Origin: Rhodobacteraceae bacterium KLH11
Lineage (GTDB): Bacteria; Pseudomonadota; Alphaproteobacteria; Rhodobacterales; Rhodobacteraceae
Direction: 5' to 3'
Length of the DNA stretch: 64,000 nucleotides
Assembly: GCA_000158135.1 (NCBI GenBank)
Contig: DS999531.1
Span: 2,537,529 to 2,601,528, forward strand
In this document: one piece after another, positions 28,671-37,620 of the stretch
Layout: each line of letters begins with the position of its first letter
Position numbering within the stretch: position 1 is the first letter of the stretch
Notes under the pieces: generated by a model
What the model was told of the DNA's origin: nothing
The model's input: only the letters and a program-made list of their open reading frames with translations
The model's database searches: none
Position numbers and translations under genes: made by a program

Positions 28671-29528
28671 TTAGACCTCTGCCGGGGCATCCACCGGCGG
28701 GAGTTTGCCATTGGCGCGGTGTTCTTCGATCTTGACCTCATCCCACAGCGCGTCCATCTCGGCCAGATCACTTTGGGCAGGGGTTTTGCCGCGCGCGGCA
28801 AGCCGTGCCTCGACCTGTTCAAAGCGGCGGGTGAACTTGGCGTTGGTGCGGCGCAGGGCGGCTTCGGGTTCGATGCCCAGATGGCGGCCCAGATTGACGA
28901 TCACAAAAAGCAGATCGCCGAATTCATCCTCAAGCGCATCGGGGTCCATGCTGTCGCGCGCCTCTTCCAGCTCGGCGGCCTCTTCGGTGATCTTGGCGAG
29001 CACATGGCTGGCATCGGGCCAGTCGAACCCCACACGCGCGGCGCGTTTCTGAAGCTTATGCGCACGCAGCAGGGCAGGCAGGTTGGCAGCGACGCCGTCC
29101 AGCGCGCCTTTCTGTTCCTTGCCCGCGCGTTCCGCTGCTTTGATCGTCTCCCAGTCCTTCGTCTGCTGGTCGGCGGACTTGTCGCGGGATTCGTCGCCGA
29201 ACACATGCGGGTGGCGGGCGACCATCTTGTCCGACATGGTGCGCACCACATCCTGAAAGGTGAAATGCCCGGCTTCTTCAGCCATTTGCGCGTGGAAGAC
29301 GGATTGGAACAGCAGATCGCCCAGCTCTCCCTTCAACTCGTCATAGGCCTGCCGTTCGATGGCGTCGGCGACCTCATAAGCCTCTTCGATCGTGTAGGGG
29401 GCAATAGTTGAAAAATCCTGCTCGATATCCCACGGGCAGCCGGTTTGCGGATTGCGCAGGCGGCGCATGATTTCCAGCAGACGCTCGATCCCTGCGTCCG
29501 TATCGTGGATCAGAGGATTTTCGGCCAT
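28671..29528 (-). CDS. mazG: Nucleoside triphosphate pyrophosphohydrolase MazG
   Basis: 285-aa all-helical house-cleaning enzyme hydrolysing (d)NTPs to monophosphates. Two MazG repeats are present: LRNPQTGCPWDIEQDF with TIEEAYEVADAIE and ELGDLLFQSVFHAQ, then ITEEAAELEEARDS with LEDEFGDLLFVIVNLGRHLG. Metal-binding E-x-x-E-E and E-x-x-D pairs are intact in both. ATG 29528 follows AAAGGG; the open frame extends to 30314 on the minus strand only as a shadow of the divergent M20 gene. Confidence 0.94.
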   Translation of the reverse strand: MAENPLIHDTDAGIERLLEIMRRLRNPQTGCPWDIEQDFSTIAPYTIEEAYEVADAIERQAYDELKGELGDLLFQSVFHAQMAEEAGHFTFQDVVRTMSDKMVARHPHVFGDESRDKSADQQTKDWETIKAAERAGKEQKGALDGVAANLPALLRAHKLQKRAARVGFDWPDASHVLAKITEEAAELEEARDSMDPDALEDEFGDLLFVIVNLGRHLGIEPEAALRRTNAKFTRRFEQVEARLAARGKTPAQSDLAEMDALWDEVKIEEHRANGKLPPVDAPAEV

Positions 29529-29594
29529 TGCGAACCCTTTCGTTCCGGTGTCAGATGCATCCATCCCGCAGTCCGGATCAGGAGTCCACCCCAG

Positions 29595-30758
29595 ATGCCC
29601 GTCGTCAACCGAATTGCTGATTTCGCTGCCGATATGGCCCGGTGGCGCCAGCACCTGCACACAATCCCCGAGCTGGAGTTCGAGTGCTATGAAACCGCCG
29701 CCTTTGTGGCCACGCGCCTGCGTGAGTTCGGAGTGGATGAACTGCACGAGGGGATCGCCAAAACCGGGATCGTCGCGATCATCAACGGGCAGGGCCCGGG
29801 GCCGACCATTGGCTTGCGTGCTGATATGGATGCGCTGCCGATTACTGAGGAGACGGGCGTGGAATACGCCTCGACCAATCCCGGCAAGATGCATGCCTGC
29901 GGCCATGACGGGCATACCACGATGCTGCTTGGCGCGGCGCGCTATCTGGCCGAGACACGCAATTTCGCAGGCCGCGTGGCGCTGATCTTTCAGCCCGCCG
30001 AGGAAGAGGGCGGAGGCGCGGGCGTGATGGTCGAAGAGGGCATCATGGACCGGTTCGAAATCTCTCAGGTCTATGGCATTCATAACACGCCGGGTCGGCC
30101 CGAGGGGTTGTTCGAAACCACACCGGGGCCGCTGATGGCGGCGGTGGACACGTTCGAGATCCACATTCAAGGCGTTGGCGGCCACGGGGCCATGCCGCAT
30201 GAGACAAAAGATCCGGTGATGGCAGCCTGCGGGATCGCGCAGGCGATCCAGACCATCGTCAGCCGCAACCACTATGCGCTGGACGATCTGGTGGTGTCGG
30301 TGACGCAGATTCATGCCGGTACGGTGAACAATGTCATCCCCGATACCGCCTATCTGAACGGCACTGTGCGCACCTTTGATCCGATGGTGCAGAAGATGGT
30401 GATGGAGCGGATGGAGCAGATTGTGGCGGGGCAGGCGGCCTCATACGGGGTCAGCGCAACGCTGGATTATGTTGTGGGTTATCCAGCCACGATCAATAAC
30501 GCCGAAAAGGCTGCGTTCGCCGCTGACGTGGCGCGGGATGTGTCAGGCGCGGAACGCGTGATCGCCGATGCCGGTCGCGAGATGGGGGCCGAGGATTTTT
30601 CCTACATGCTGCAGGCACGTCCCGGTGCATACCTGTTTCTGGGGCAGGGTGAAGGTGCCGGGCTGCATCATCCGAAATATAACTTCAATGATGTGATCGC
30701 GCCTGTCGGGGCATCGTTCTTTGCACGGCTCGTCGAAAAGGCGCAGCCGCTGGTTTGA
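29595..30758 (+). CDS. M20 family amidohydrolase (hippurate/N-acyl amino acid type)
   Basis: 387-aa metallohydrolase removing acyl groups from amino acids or similar amides. LRADMDALPITEETG (about 75-89), HACGHDGHTTMLLGAA (about 100-115) and FQPAEEEGGGAGVMVEEG (about 137-154) form the dinuclear metal site, and GAEDFSYML near 335 gives the last ligand. AGGAGT is well placed before ATG 29595. It is followed after 16 bp by two ureohydrolase genes, so it probably feeds the same pathway. Confidence 0.92.
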   Translation: MPVVNRIADFAADMARWRQHLHTIPELEFECYETAAFVATRLREFGVDELHEGIAKTGIVAIINGQGPGPTIGLRADMDALPITEETGVEYASTNPGKMHACGHDGHTTMLLGAARYLAETRNFAGRVALIFQPAEEEGGGAGVMVEEGIMDRFEISQVYGIHNTPGRPEGLFETTPGPLMAAVDTFEIHIQGVGGHGAMPHETKDPVMAACGIAQAIQTIVSRNHYALDDLVVSVTQIHAGTVNNVIPDTAYLNGTVRTFDPMVQKMVMERMEQIVAGQAASYGVSATLDYVVGYPATINNAEKAAFAADVARDVSGAERVIADAGREMGAEDFSYMLQARPGAYLFLGQGEGAGLHHPKYNFNDVIAPVGASFFARLVEKAQPLV

Positions 30759-30774
30759 GCACAAAGGAACTGGA

Positions 30775-31743
30775 ATGGCACTGGAAGATTCAAAGAACTA
30801 CGTGGATGAGGCGTTCACCAACCCCGAGCTCAAGGGCGTCTCGCATGAGAATACCTTTGGGGGCGCAACCTCGTTTCTGCGGCGGCTTTACACCAAGGAC
30901 CTGACCGGTGTGGATATCGCCGTGACCGGGGTTCCGTTCGATCAGGCGGTGACCAACCGTCCCGGTACGCGTCTGGGGCCGCGCGCGATCCGCGAGGCCA
31001 GCACGCTGCAATCCCCCGATGAACCGTATGGCTGGCCGTTTGATGCGCTCAGCGAGCTTGCGATCATCGATTACGGGGATGTGGCCTTTGATTACGCCAA
31101 TATTCCGGCGTTTCCCGGCACGCTGACGGATCACATCCGCACCATTCTGGCGGCGGATGTAGCCTCGGTCACTTTGGGCGGGGATCACTATATCAGCTTT
31201 CCCATCCTGAAAGCCTATGCCGAGAAATACGGGCCGATCTCGCTTTTGCAGTTTGACGCGCATACAGACACATGGGCCGATGACAATATGGACCGAGTGG
31301 ATCACGGCACGATGTTCTACAAGGCCGTCAAATCGGGTGTTGTGGACCCGCAGAGCTCGGTTCAGGTGGGCATACGCACCACCAACAAGGACACGCTGGG
31401 CGTTAACGTCATTGACGCACGCGAGGTGTATGAGGCAGGCCCCGCCGCCGTGGCACAAAAGATCAGGCAGATCCTTGGGGATCGTCCGGTTTATCTGACT
31501 TTTGACATTGATTGTCTTGACCCGGCTTTTGCGCCCGGCACCGGCACGCCGGTCTGGGGTGGGCTCAGCTCCATTCAGGCCGAGATCATCCTGCGTGATA
31601 TCGCGGGGATCAATATCAAAGGTGGTGATGTGGTCGAGGTGTCGCCACCCTACGACACCTCGGGCGCGACAGCGATTGCCGGGGCGCATGCGGCGATGCA
31701 GATCATTTGTCTGCTGGGGTGGAACAAGCTGGTCAACCCTTGA
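30775..31743 (+). CDS. Agmatinase-family ureohydrolase 1
   Basis: 322-aa Mn-dependent ureohydrolase releasing urea from a guanidino substrate. Metal-binding motifs are GGDHYISFP near 141, FDAHTDTW near 166-173 and DIDCLDPAFAPGTG near 245-258, all complete. GERV-like gating loop SPPYDTSGAT follows. It is most like agmatinase, but guanidinobutyrase and guanidine or guanidinopropionate hydrolases share these motifs. GGAAC precedes ATG 30775. A second, diverged copy lies 73 bp downstream. Confidence 0.88.
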   Translation: MALEDSKNYVDEAFTNPELKGVSHENTFGGATSFLRRLYTKDLTGVDIAVTGVPFDQAVTNRPGTRLGPRAIREASTLQSPDEPYGWPFDALSELAIIDYGDVAFDYANIPAFPGTLTDHIRTILAADVASVTLGGDHYISFPILKAYAEKYGPISLLQFDAHTDTWADDNMDRVDHGTMFYKAVKSGVVDPQSSVQVGIRTTNKDTLGVNVIDAREVYEAGPAAVAQKIRQILGDRPVYLTFDIDCLDPAFAPGTGTPVWGGLSSIQAEIILRDIAGINIKGGDVVEVSPPYDTSGATAIAGAHAAMQIICLLGWNKLVNP

Positions 31744-31816
31744 CCTCGGGGTCTTAACCTTTGGTTAGGCATAATCCCGGTATCTGCTTGGTGAGGTACC
31801 GGATCGGAGACATCAC

Positions 31817-32764
31817 ATGACCCAGTACAACCAACCGATTGGCGGCAACGATCTGGCGCGATTCTCGGGGCCGAATACGTTTATGCGCCTGCCGCAGGCA
31901 GCTTCGCTTGAGGGGCTGGATGTGGCGGTGCTGGGTGTTCCGATGGATATCGGCACCTCGTGGCGGTCGGGCACCCGGTTCGGGCCCAAGCAGATTCGCA
32001 GCGAAAGTGCGATGATCCGGCCCTATAACATGGCCAACGCTGCGGCCCCGTTCGACAATCTGCAGATCGCCGATATCGGCGATCTGGCGATCAACACCTT
32101 CTCGCTGGCTGACAGTCTGAAGATCATCAAAGACAGCTATGACGGTATTCTGGCGCAAGGCGTGACACCGGTGGCGATGGGCGGCGATCATTCGATCACA
32201 CTGCCGATCCTGCGGGCGATGGCGGCCAAACATGGCCCGGTCGCCCTGGTCCATGTCGATGCCCATGCGGATGTGAATGACGAGATGTTCGGCGAGAAGG
32301 AAACCCACGGCACCGTTTTCCGCCGCGCCTATGAGGAAGGGCTGATTGTGCCCGACAAGACCTTCCAGATTGGCATTCGCGGCTCGGGCTATGCCGCCAG
32401 CGACTTTACCGAGGCGCAGGGCTGGGGCTTTCGCCAGTATCCTGCGTGGGAGTTGTGGCAACAGAACCTGACCGAGATCGGCTCGCTGATCCGGAAAACG
32501 GTCGAAGATTACCCGGTCTATATCACCTATGATATCGACAGTCTGGACCCGGCTTATGCGCCGGGCACCGGCACGCCCGAGATCGCGGGCCTGACGACCC
32601 CGCAGGCGCTGCAACTGATCCATGCGCTTGCAGGTATGAACGTGGTGGGGTGCGATCTGGTCGAGGTGTCTCCGCCCTATGATCCGTCGGGGAATACGGC
32701 GCTGACGGCGGCCAACCTGCTGTTCGAACTGCTGTGTATCCTGCCCGGTGTGACGTCACGATAA
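31817..32764 (+). CDS. Agmatinase-family ureohydrolase 2
   Basis: 315-aa paralogue of the preceding gene, with MGGDHSITLP near 123, VDAHADVND near 149 and DIDSLDPAYAPGTGTPEIAGL near 239. The region between (KETHGTVFRRAYEEGLI) and the N-terminus (FSGPNTFMRLP) differ clearly from copy 1 and look closer to guanidinobutyrase or agmatinase of the SpeB type. Two different active pockets in tandem argue for two substrates or for a mixed complex; this is inference. Confidence 0.9.
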   Translation: MTQYNQPIGGNDLARFSGPNTFMRLPQAASLEGLDVAVLGVPMDIGTSWRSGTRFGPKQIRSESAMIRPYNMANAAAPFDNLQIADIGDLAINTFSLADSLKIIKDSYDGILAQGVTPVAMGGDHSITLPILRAMAAKHGPVALVHVDAHADVNDEMFGEKETHGTVFRRAYEEGLIVPDKTFQIGIRGSGYAASDFTEAQGWGFRQYPAWELWQQNLTEIGSLIRKTVEDYPVYITYDIDSLDPAYAPGTGTPEIAGLTTPQALQLIHALAGMNVVGCDLVEVSPPYDPSGNTALTAANLLFELLCILPGVTSR

Positions 32765-32820
32765 GGCGGTGGAATAGGCCCGGGCCGGGTAGGCTGGGTA
32801 AGGGTTGGAGTTAGCGGCGG

Positions 32821-33222
32821 ATGAAAATGGTGCTTTGGGTTTTACTGGCCGTGGTGGTTGTGCTGGGCGGGTATATCCGTCTTGCCCCGTCCGACCCCGC
32901 GCGCTGGCATGTGGCATCGCAGGGCACTGGGCGGGATCTGGGCGGAGGTGTTGTCCGGGTGATTGAGACCGGTCCTGACGGGTTGGCGCGGCTGGACGCA
33001 ATCGTGCGCCAGACCCCGCGGACCACGGTTCTGGCCGGTTCGGTGGGGGATGGGATGGTGACCTACATCACGCGCTCCAGAGTATTTGGATTTCCCGACT
33101 ATACGACTGTGCAGCAGGATGGTGACACGCTGCGCCTCCATGGGCGGCTACGATTTGGCCGGAGGGATTTCGGTGTCAATCGAAAGCGGATCGAGGGGTG
33201 GCTTGCTGTGTTGCAATCCTGA
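32821..33222 (+). CDS. DUF1499 family membrane-anchored protein
   Basis: 133 aa. One N-terminal membrane anchor (about 3-20, VLWVLLAVVVVLGGYIRLA) and a soluble domain with RLDAIVRQTPRTTVLAGSV, MVTYITRSRVFGFPDYTTV, and the C-terminal RSRYGRSDFGVN-like segment seen here as RLRFGRRDFGVNRKRIEGWL, which marks DUF1499. Function unknown. Its 3' end overlaps the convergent next gene by 75 bp. Confidence 0.82.
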   Translation: MKMVLWVLLAVVVVLGGYIRLAPSDPARWHVASQGTGRDLGGGVVRVIETGPDGLARLDAIVRQTPRTTVLAGSVGDGMVTYITRSRVFGFPDYTTVQQDGDTLRLHGRLRFGRRDFGVNRKRIEGWLAVLQS

Positions 33223-33450
33223 TGACAAACACCCCTCGGAAACCTCGCGCCACATGGGTACGTTCAGTGACATCTGGCACTGGGCCATGAACATGCGGCC
33301 ACCCACCTGCAGGCAAATCATCTCGCCCAGCTCAACCCGGCTGCCGGATTTGTCGGTGCAATAACAGTCGCGCACCTCGCCATTGGGGCCAACGTAGTCG
33401 GCCATTGCTGGTGTCGAACAAAGGGTTATGGCCAGGAACAGACGTTTCAT
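33148..33450 (-). CDS. Small Cys-rich periplasmic protein, 100 aa
   Basis: Signal peptide MKRLFLAITLCSTPAMA (cut near 17), then a short domain with cysteines at about 29, 31, 46, 58 and 74: EVRDCYCTDKSGSRVELGEMICLQVGGRMFMAQC. This spacing suggests two disulfides. The last 25 codons lie inside the opposite-strand DUF1499 gene and look less constrained. I do not know its function, but the CYCTD...GEMICL pattern is one I associate with roseobacter hypothetical proteins. Confidence 0.75.
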   Translation of the reverse strand: MKRLFLAITLCSTPAMADYVGPNGEVRDCYCTDKSGSRVELGEMICLQVGGRMFMAQCQMSLNVPMWREVSEGCLSSGLQHSKPPLDPLSIDTEIPPAKS

Positions 33451-33494
33451 AAGCCAAACCTAGCACAAGGCAGGGCCTTGACCAACGCCCCCGG

Positions 33495-34568
33495 ATGATA
33501 GACACCGCGCAGATGATCCCCGAAGAACGTCTTGAACAGATCACCCAGCGATTCCAATACCTCGAAGCGGCCATGGCCGATGGTGCCTCGGGCGGGGATA
33601 TTGCGGCTTTGGCCAAGGAATATTCAGACCTCAAGCCGGTGGTGGATCAGATCCTGGGGTGGCGTCAACTGGTGGCGGATCTGGCCGAGGCCGAAGCCAT
33701 GTTGTCCGACCCGGATATGAAAGAGCTGGCCGAAGAGGAAATTCCCCAGTTGCAGGCGCGCATCCCCGAGGCTGAACATGCGCTGCAACTGGCGCTGTTG
33801 CCGAGGGACGCCGCAGATGCGCGCCCGGCGATGCTGGAAATCCGGCCCGGTACCGGTGGGGATGAGGCGGCCTTGTTCGCCGGTGACCTGCTGCGCATGT
33901 ATCAGCGCTATGCGGAAGGACGGGGTTGGCAGTTTGAAATCATCGAGGAACAGGCCTCGGATCTGGGCGGGATCAAAGAGGTGGTGGCCCATATCAAGGG
34001 CGACAACGTCTTTGCACGGATGAAGTACGAATCCGGTGTGCACCGCGTGCAGCGCGTGCCCGAGACCGAGAGTGGCGGTCGCATCCATACCTCGGCGGCC
34101 ACCGTGGCGGTTCTGCCCGAGGCCGAGGATGTGGATATCCAGATCGACGCCAATGACATTCGTATCGACACGATGCGCAGTTCGGGGGCGGGGGGGCAGC
34201 ACGTCAACACCACCGACTCGGCGGTGCGGATCACGCACCTGCCCAGTGGCATCGTTGTGACCAGTTCCGAGAAATCCCAGCACCGCAACCGCGAAATCGC
34301 AATGCAGGTGCTGAAAACGCGGCTGTATGATCTGGAGCGCCAACGGATCGACAGCGCGCGGTCTGCCGATCGCGCCAGTCAGGTCGGGTCGGGCGATCGG
34401 TCGGAACGAATTCGCACCTATAATTTCCCGCAAGGTCGCATGACCGATCACCGTATTAACCTGACGCTCTATAAGCTGGATCAGGTGATGCAGGGCGATC
34501 TGGATGAGGTGATCGACGCGCTGACTGCAGATGATCAGGCGCGGCTTCTGGCCGAGATGGCGCAATGA
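33495..34568 (+). CDS. prfA: Peptide chain release factor 1
   Basis: 357-aa class I release factor reading UAA and UAG. The GGQ motif that triggers hydrolysis is at 233-235 ([17 protein letters not shown]) and the codon-reading PxT motif is PET at 189-191. ATG 33513 (MIPEERL) is an alternative start six codons in; neither has a clear ribosome site. It overlaps prmC as ATGA, coupling the factor with the enzyme that methylates its GGQ glutamine. Confidence 0.97.
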   Translation: MIDTAQMIPEERLEQITQRFQYLEAAMADGASGGDIAALAKEYSDLKPVVDQILGWRQLVADLAEAEAMLSDPDMKELAEEEIPQLQARIPEAEHALQLALLPRDAADARPAMLEIRPGTGGDEAALFAGDLLRMYQRYAEGRGWQFEIIEEQASDLGGIKEVVAHIKGDNVFARMKYESGVHRVQRVPETESGGRIHTSAATVAVLPEAEDVDIQIDANDIRIDTMRSSGAGGQHVNTTDSAVRITHLPSGIVVTSSEKSQHRNREIAMQVLKTRLYDLERQRIDSARSADRASQVGSGDRSERIRTYNFPQGRMTDHRINLTLYKLDQVMQGDLDEVIDALTADDQARLLAEMAQ

Positions 34569-35422
34569 TCGCGGCGTTGACAGCAGCGCAGGCCATGGTT
34601 GCGGCCACCGCGCGTTTGCGGGCCGCAGGCGTGCCCGATCCGGCGCGGGATGCGCGGGTTCTGCTGGCCCATGCGGCACGGATCGAGGCCAGCCGGGTGA
34701 CGCTGATCGCGCCCGAAGAACTGCCGGTTGATATCGCCGAACGCTACGATCAGCTGATCTCGTTGCGGGCCATCCGGGTGCCGGTGTCACATCTGTTGGG
34801 CGAGCGAGAATTCTATGGCCGCCGGTTCAAGGTTAGCCGCGACGTGCTGGACCCGCGCCCCGAGACCGAAGCGCTGATCGAGGCGGCGCTCAGCGAGCCT
34901 TTCGACCATGTGCTCGATCTGGGCGTGGGGTCGGGTTGCATCCTGATCACCTTGCTGGCAGAGCGCGCCAGCGCCGCCGGGGTTGGTGTTGATCTCAGCG
35001 AATCTGCCTGCCTGCAGGCCAGCGCCAATGCGGTGCAGCATCAGGTGCAGGGGCGGGTAGAGATTCGTCAATCCGACTGGTTCGAGAACATTGAAGGGCA
35101 ATTCGACCTTATTGTTTCCAATCCACCCTATATCTCGGCGGATGAGATGCAGGAACTGTCGCCCGAGGTGCGCGAACATGAGCCACGTATTGCGCTGACG
35201 GATGAAGGCGATGGGCTGGATGCGTATCGCCGTATCGCGGCTGCAGCCCCTGATTTTCTTACACCCGGCGGGCGGATTCTGGTCGAAATCGGGCCAACGC
35301 AAGGTGCTTATGTTTCAGCATTGTTTGACGCGGCAGGGTTGACCGGCACGCAAGTGATCCCCGATCTGGATGGGCGTGACAGGGTGGTGGGGGCCAGAAT
35401 GCCGCAGCCTGCCAGAAACTGA
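34565..35422 (+). CDS. prmC: Release factor glutamine methyltransferase
   Basis: 285-aa AdoMet-dependent enzyme that N5-methylates the GGQ glutamine of release factors. N-terminal helical domain (1-75), then [11 protein letters not shown] (96-106), the AdoMet loop LDLGVGSGC (117-125) and the NPPY motif at 186-189 that binds the glutamine. Start overlaps the prfA stop by 4 bp. Confidence 0.95.
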   Translation: MIAALTAAQAMVAATARLRAAGVPDPARDARVLLAHAARIEASRVTLIAPEELPVDIAERYDQLISLRAIRVPVSHLLGEREFYGRRFKVSRDVLDPRPETEALIEAALSEPFDHVLDLGVGSGCILITLLAERASAAGVGVDLSESACLQASANAVQHQVQGRVEIRQSDWFENIEGQFDLIVSNPPYISADEMQELSPEVREHEPRIALTDEGDGLDAYRRIAAAAPDFLTPGGRILVEIGPTQGAYVSALFDAAGLTGTQVIPDLDGRDRVVGARMPQPARN

Positions 35423-35650
35423 GGCTGAAAAGTGCCGATTGATGTAAAAAAGCTGCGACATTATCGAGAATCCCCTTGTCTGAACGCTCAGGACATGTTT
35501 ACTCAAGACTAGTCGGCGAGGTTGACGCTGTTTCAGCGCACCCCTGACGCCAAGCCCAAAAAGTCGATAGCGCGTAACGGCACAAGCCACTGAGCAGAGT
35601 TTAGATACAAGTTGATCGACAGTGAATTGATAAGGCTGACGTAAAGTAAG

Positions 35651-36229
35651 ATGAGATCTTCCAAATCCCGCTCGCGGGCCAAGAACAACCGCAATCGCCC
35701 TTCTGGTGGTAACGTCGTAAACCGGGTTTTTGACAGCTCGGGCCCCGAAGGCAAGGTACGTGGCACGCCGCAGCAGATCATTGATAAGTACAATCAGCTG
35801 GCGCGCGACGCGCAGCTGTCGAATGACCGTGTGGCGGCTGAGAACTTTCAGCAGCATGCCGAGCACTACTTGCGTATGCTCAGCGAGGCACAGCGCGAGA
35901 TGGAAGCGCGCCGGGAAGAGCAGGAGCGCCAGAACCGCGAACGCCAGGCCGAGCGTGATCGCGAACGTGCCGAGCGTCAGGAACGCGAAGCAGCCCGTCA
36001 GGCGGATCCTGCCGAAGCGCCACAGCCCGATGTTGTGGATTTCGGGAATGAGGCCGCCGCACCGGAATCCGGGTTGGTAGAGACGCCGGAAAGCAAGGGT
36101 GCTGAGCCCGAAGCGACCGAGCGCAAGGAAAAGCCGCGTCGTCCGCGCACCCGCAAACCCAAGGCCGCCCCGGCTGCTGCTGAGGATGCCCCCAAGACTG
36201 ACGGCGATGCGCCGGAAGCGGCGGAATAA
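35651..36229 (+). CDS. DUF4167 family protein
   Basis: 192 aa. The N-terminal conserved block (SGGNVVNRVFDSSGPEGKVRG, then PQQIIDKYNQLARDAQLSNDRVAAENFQQHAEHYLRML, about residues 17-76) is the DUF4167 domain; the rest is a charged coiled coil (Arg/Glu/Gln) and an Ala/Pro/Lys tail. Very basic start RSSKSRSRAKNNRNRP suggests nucleic acid or ribosome contact. Common downstream of prmC in alphaproteobacteria. The 228 bp before it hold no gene that I can see. Confidence 0.88.
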   Translation: MRSSKSRSRAKNNRNRPSGGNVVNRVFDSSGPEGKVRGTPQQIIDKYNQLARDAQLSNDRVAAENFQQHAEHYLRMLSEAQREMEARREEQERQNRERQAERDRERAERQEREAARQADPAEAPQPDVVDFGNEAAAPESGLVETPESKGAEPEATERKEKPRRPRTRKPKAAPAAAEDAPKTDGDAPEAAE

Positions 36230-36236
36230 ACCAGGC

Positions 36237-36803
36237 TCAGATCAGGTCTGACAGAAGTTCGGACCAATGTTGAAACGAACCTCCCATGCGACCCATCGCG
36301 TGGGACCCGAAATAGAGCCGTTCCAGCGCGGCTGATTTACGGTCCAGCATATCGGCGGGCGCATCGGGGCGCAGTTCCTGCAGAACCGACCGCATCGCGA
36401 TGCGCAACCGCTCTGACACGCGGGTGCAGCGGGCAGCGCAATCGGGATCGAACGGCGCCATTTCCACCATCGCGTTGCAAACGAAACAGCCGACATTGGG
36501 GGAAGGTTTGCCCGGGTGGTTTTCAGTGCGCAGAAACATTCTGACCAGCCGCTCATGCGGGGACCCGGACGACGGATCGGTCATCTTTGCCAACGAGATA
36601 TTCAGGCGTGTTTCAGCATAGTGATCGATGCTGCGCAGATATACCGCGTGCTTGTCGTGAAACGCTTTGTAGAAAGAGCCCCGCGTCAGGGACATCGCAT
36701 CCAGCAATTCGGGCAGGTTGGTGCCCGCATAGCCATGTTCCCAAAAGGCCACCATGGCACCTTCTAGCGCGCTGGTTTCGTCAAACTGTCTGGGTCTGCT
36801 CAT
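36237..36803 (-). CDS. TetR/AcrR-family transcriptional regulator
   Basis: 188 aa. The N-terminal helix-turn-helix (about 8-52) reads TSALEGAMVAFWEHGYAGTNLPELLDAMSLTRGSFYKAFHDKHAVY. The ligand domain has NVGCFVCNAMVEMAPFDPDCA near 102-122, a Cys-containing segment found in a TetR subgroup whose members respond to electrophiles or thiols; that link is inference. It is in the same direction as the YHS gene upstream, with a hairpin between, and ends 7 bp from the convergent DUF4167 gene. Confidence 0.9.
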   Translation of the reverse strand: MSRPRQFDETSALEGAMVAFWEHGYAGTNLPELLDAMSLTRGSFYKAFHDKHAVYLRSIDHYAETRLNISLAKMTDPSSGSPHERLVRMFLRTENHPGKPSPNVGCFVCNAMVEMAPFDPDCAARCTRVSERLRIAMRSVLQELRPDAPADMLDRKSAALERLYFGSHAMGRMGGSFQHWSELLSDLI

Positions 36804-36833
36804 CTGTGTTTTGTACTTGTTACTGAACGGAAA

Positions 36834-36862
36834 CCGCCCGAGGGGGTCGGGCGGCTTCTTTT
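36834..36862. terminator. GC-rich hairpin between YHS and TetR genes
   Basis: Perfect stem CCGCCCGA / TCGGGCGG around GGGGG (36834-36854), with CTTCTTTT after it on the + strand and AAAGGC-free TTTCCGTT on the minus strand. It lies 61-81 bp after the YHS stop and probably ends that transcript; it sits 31 bp ahead of the TetR start. Confidence 0.65.
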
Positions 36863-36914
36863 GGGGGTCACATTAGGATCGATTCCGCTCGACCTCAATG
36901 GCCGGGCGCGTTGA

Positions 36915-37469
36915 TCAGGATTCAGGCAGTGGCTGAGGGTGAATGAACCCCAGTTCCGGTTTGGCGGAATGAGGGAAGAAGTCGGTTGATCCATCCTGCA
37001 GCCCGGTATGAACCTGTTCCCAGTTGGCATGGGTCAAGGCAAGCATTTCGTCCTTTTTGGCCAGATAGCGATCTTTCACTTCTTCTGACCAGTTCAGGTA
37101 CAGCTTGTCATCGTCGATAAACCAGCCATTCACGAAATCGACCTCTGCCGCATAGCCATTTGCCACGGCCCAGGAGCACCAGCCGTTGTTCTGGGGGGCG
37201 TAAGCTTCGGGGTTTTCTTTGAACAGGTTCAGATTTTCCGCGCTTGAGAACACCCAGATCCGATCCTTGTATTCGGTGCGATGTTCCATGGTGCCCTTGG
37301 CGGGTTTGCCTTCGGTGAAATAGGCCACCATGTCAAAGCCATCCATGGCAATGCCGCGGCTGGTTGAGTTGAGCACATGATCGCTGACACCTGCCGAGTC
37401 GGCTTGTGCCGCATGTGATCCGAGAACGAGAGCTACGGCGCAGACCGCGCCCATTACGAGTTTCTTCAT
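36915..37469 (-). CDS. Secreted YHS-domain protein
   Basis: 184 aa. Signal peptide (1-23, ending AAQA), then a YHS-like domain: GIAMDGFDMVAYFTEGKPAKGT with YKDRIWVFSSAENLNLFKENPEAYAPQNNGWCSWAVANG. The family is thought to bind metals or small ligands in the periplasm; there is only one Cys (WCSWA) besides the signal region. Two palindromes at 37500 and 37532 lie in its promoter, and a TetR gene is next to it, so I infer local control. ATG 37469 has AAGGGAAGG upstream. Confidence 0.85.
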   Translation of the reverse strand: MKKLVMGAVCAVALVLGSHAAQADSAGVSDHVLNSTSRGIAMDGFDMVAYFTEGKPAKGTMEHRTEYKDRIWVFSSAENLNLFKENPEAYAPQNNGWCSWAVANGYAAEVDFVNGWFIDDDKLYLNWSEEVKDRYLAKKDEMLALTHANWEQVHTGLQDGSTDFFPHSAKPELGFIHPQPLPES

Positions 37470-37499
37470 TGGTACCTTCCCTTAGTTGGTTTGTTTGGA

Positions 37500-37509
37500 A
37501 CCAATTGGT
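37500..37509. promoter_or_regulatory. Perfect palindrome ACCAATTGGT upstream of YHS gene
   Basis: Ten-bp perfect palindrome, 31 bp upstream of the YHS start. A half-like TTGGT lies closer to the start (37486-37490). It could be the operator of the adjacent TetR regulator. Confidence 0.4.
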
Positions 37510-37531
37510 ACACAACTTACTCAAAGGGACT

Positions 37532-37549
37532 TATCACAAATTCGTGATA
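37532..37549. promoter_or_regulatory. 18-bp inverted repeat TATCACAAATTCGTGATA
   Basis: Arms TATCAC and GTGATA match perfectly and the centre AATT continues the symmetry, 16 of 18 positions. It stands 63-80 bp upstream of the YHS start, between that promoter and the end of rsmA (37621). A dimeric repressor or activator site is likely; which protein is unknown. Confidence 0.5.
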
Positions 37550-37620
37550 TTTCACGGGTTGAGAAATATAACGAAATACCAGCGGCTTATTTGGTGGCGT
37601 CGCAGCGCATCGGGTCTGGT

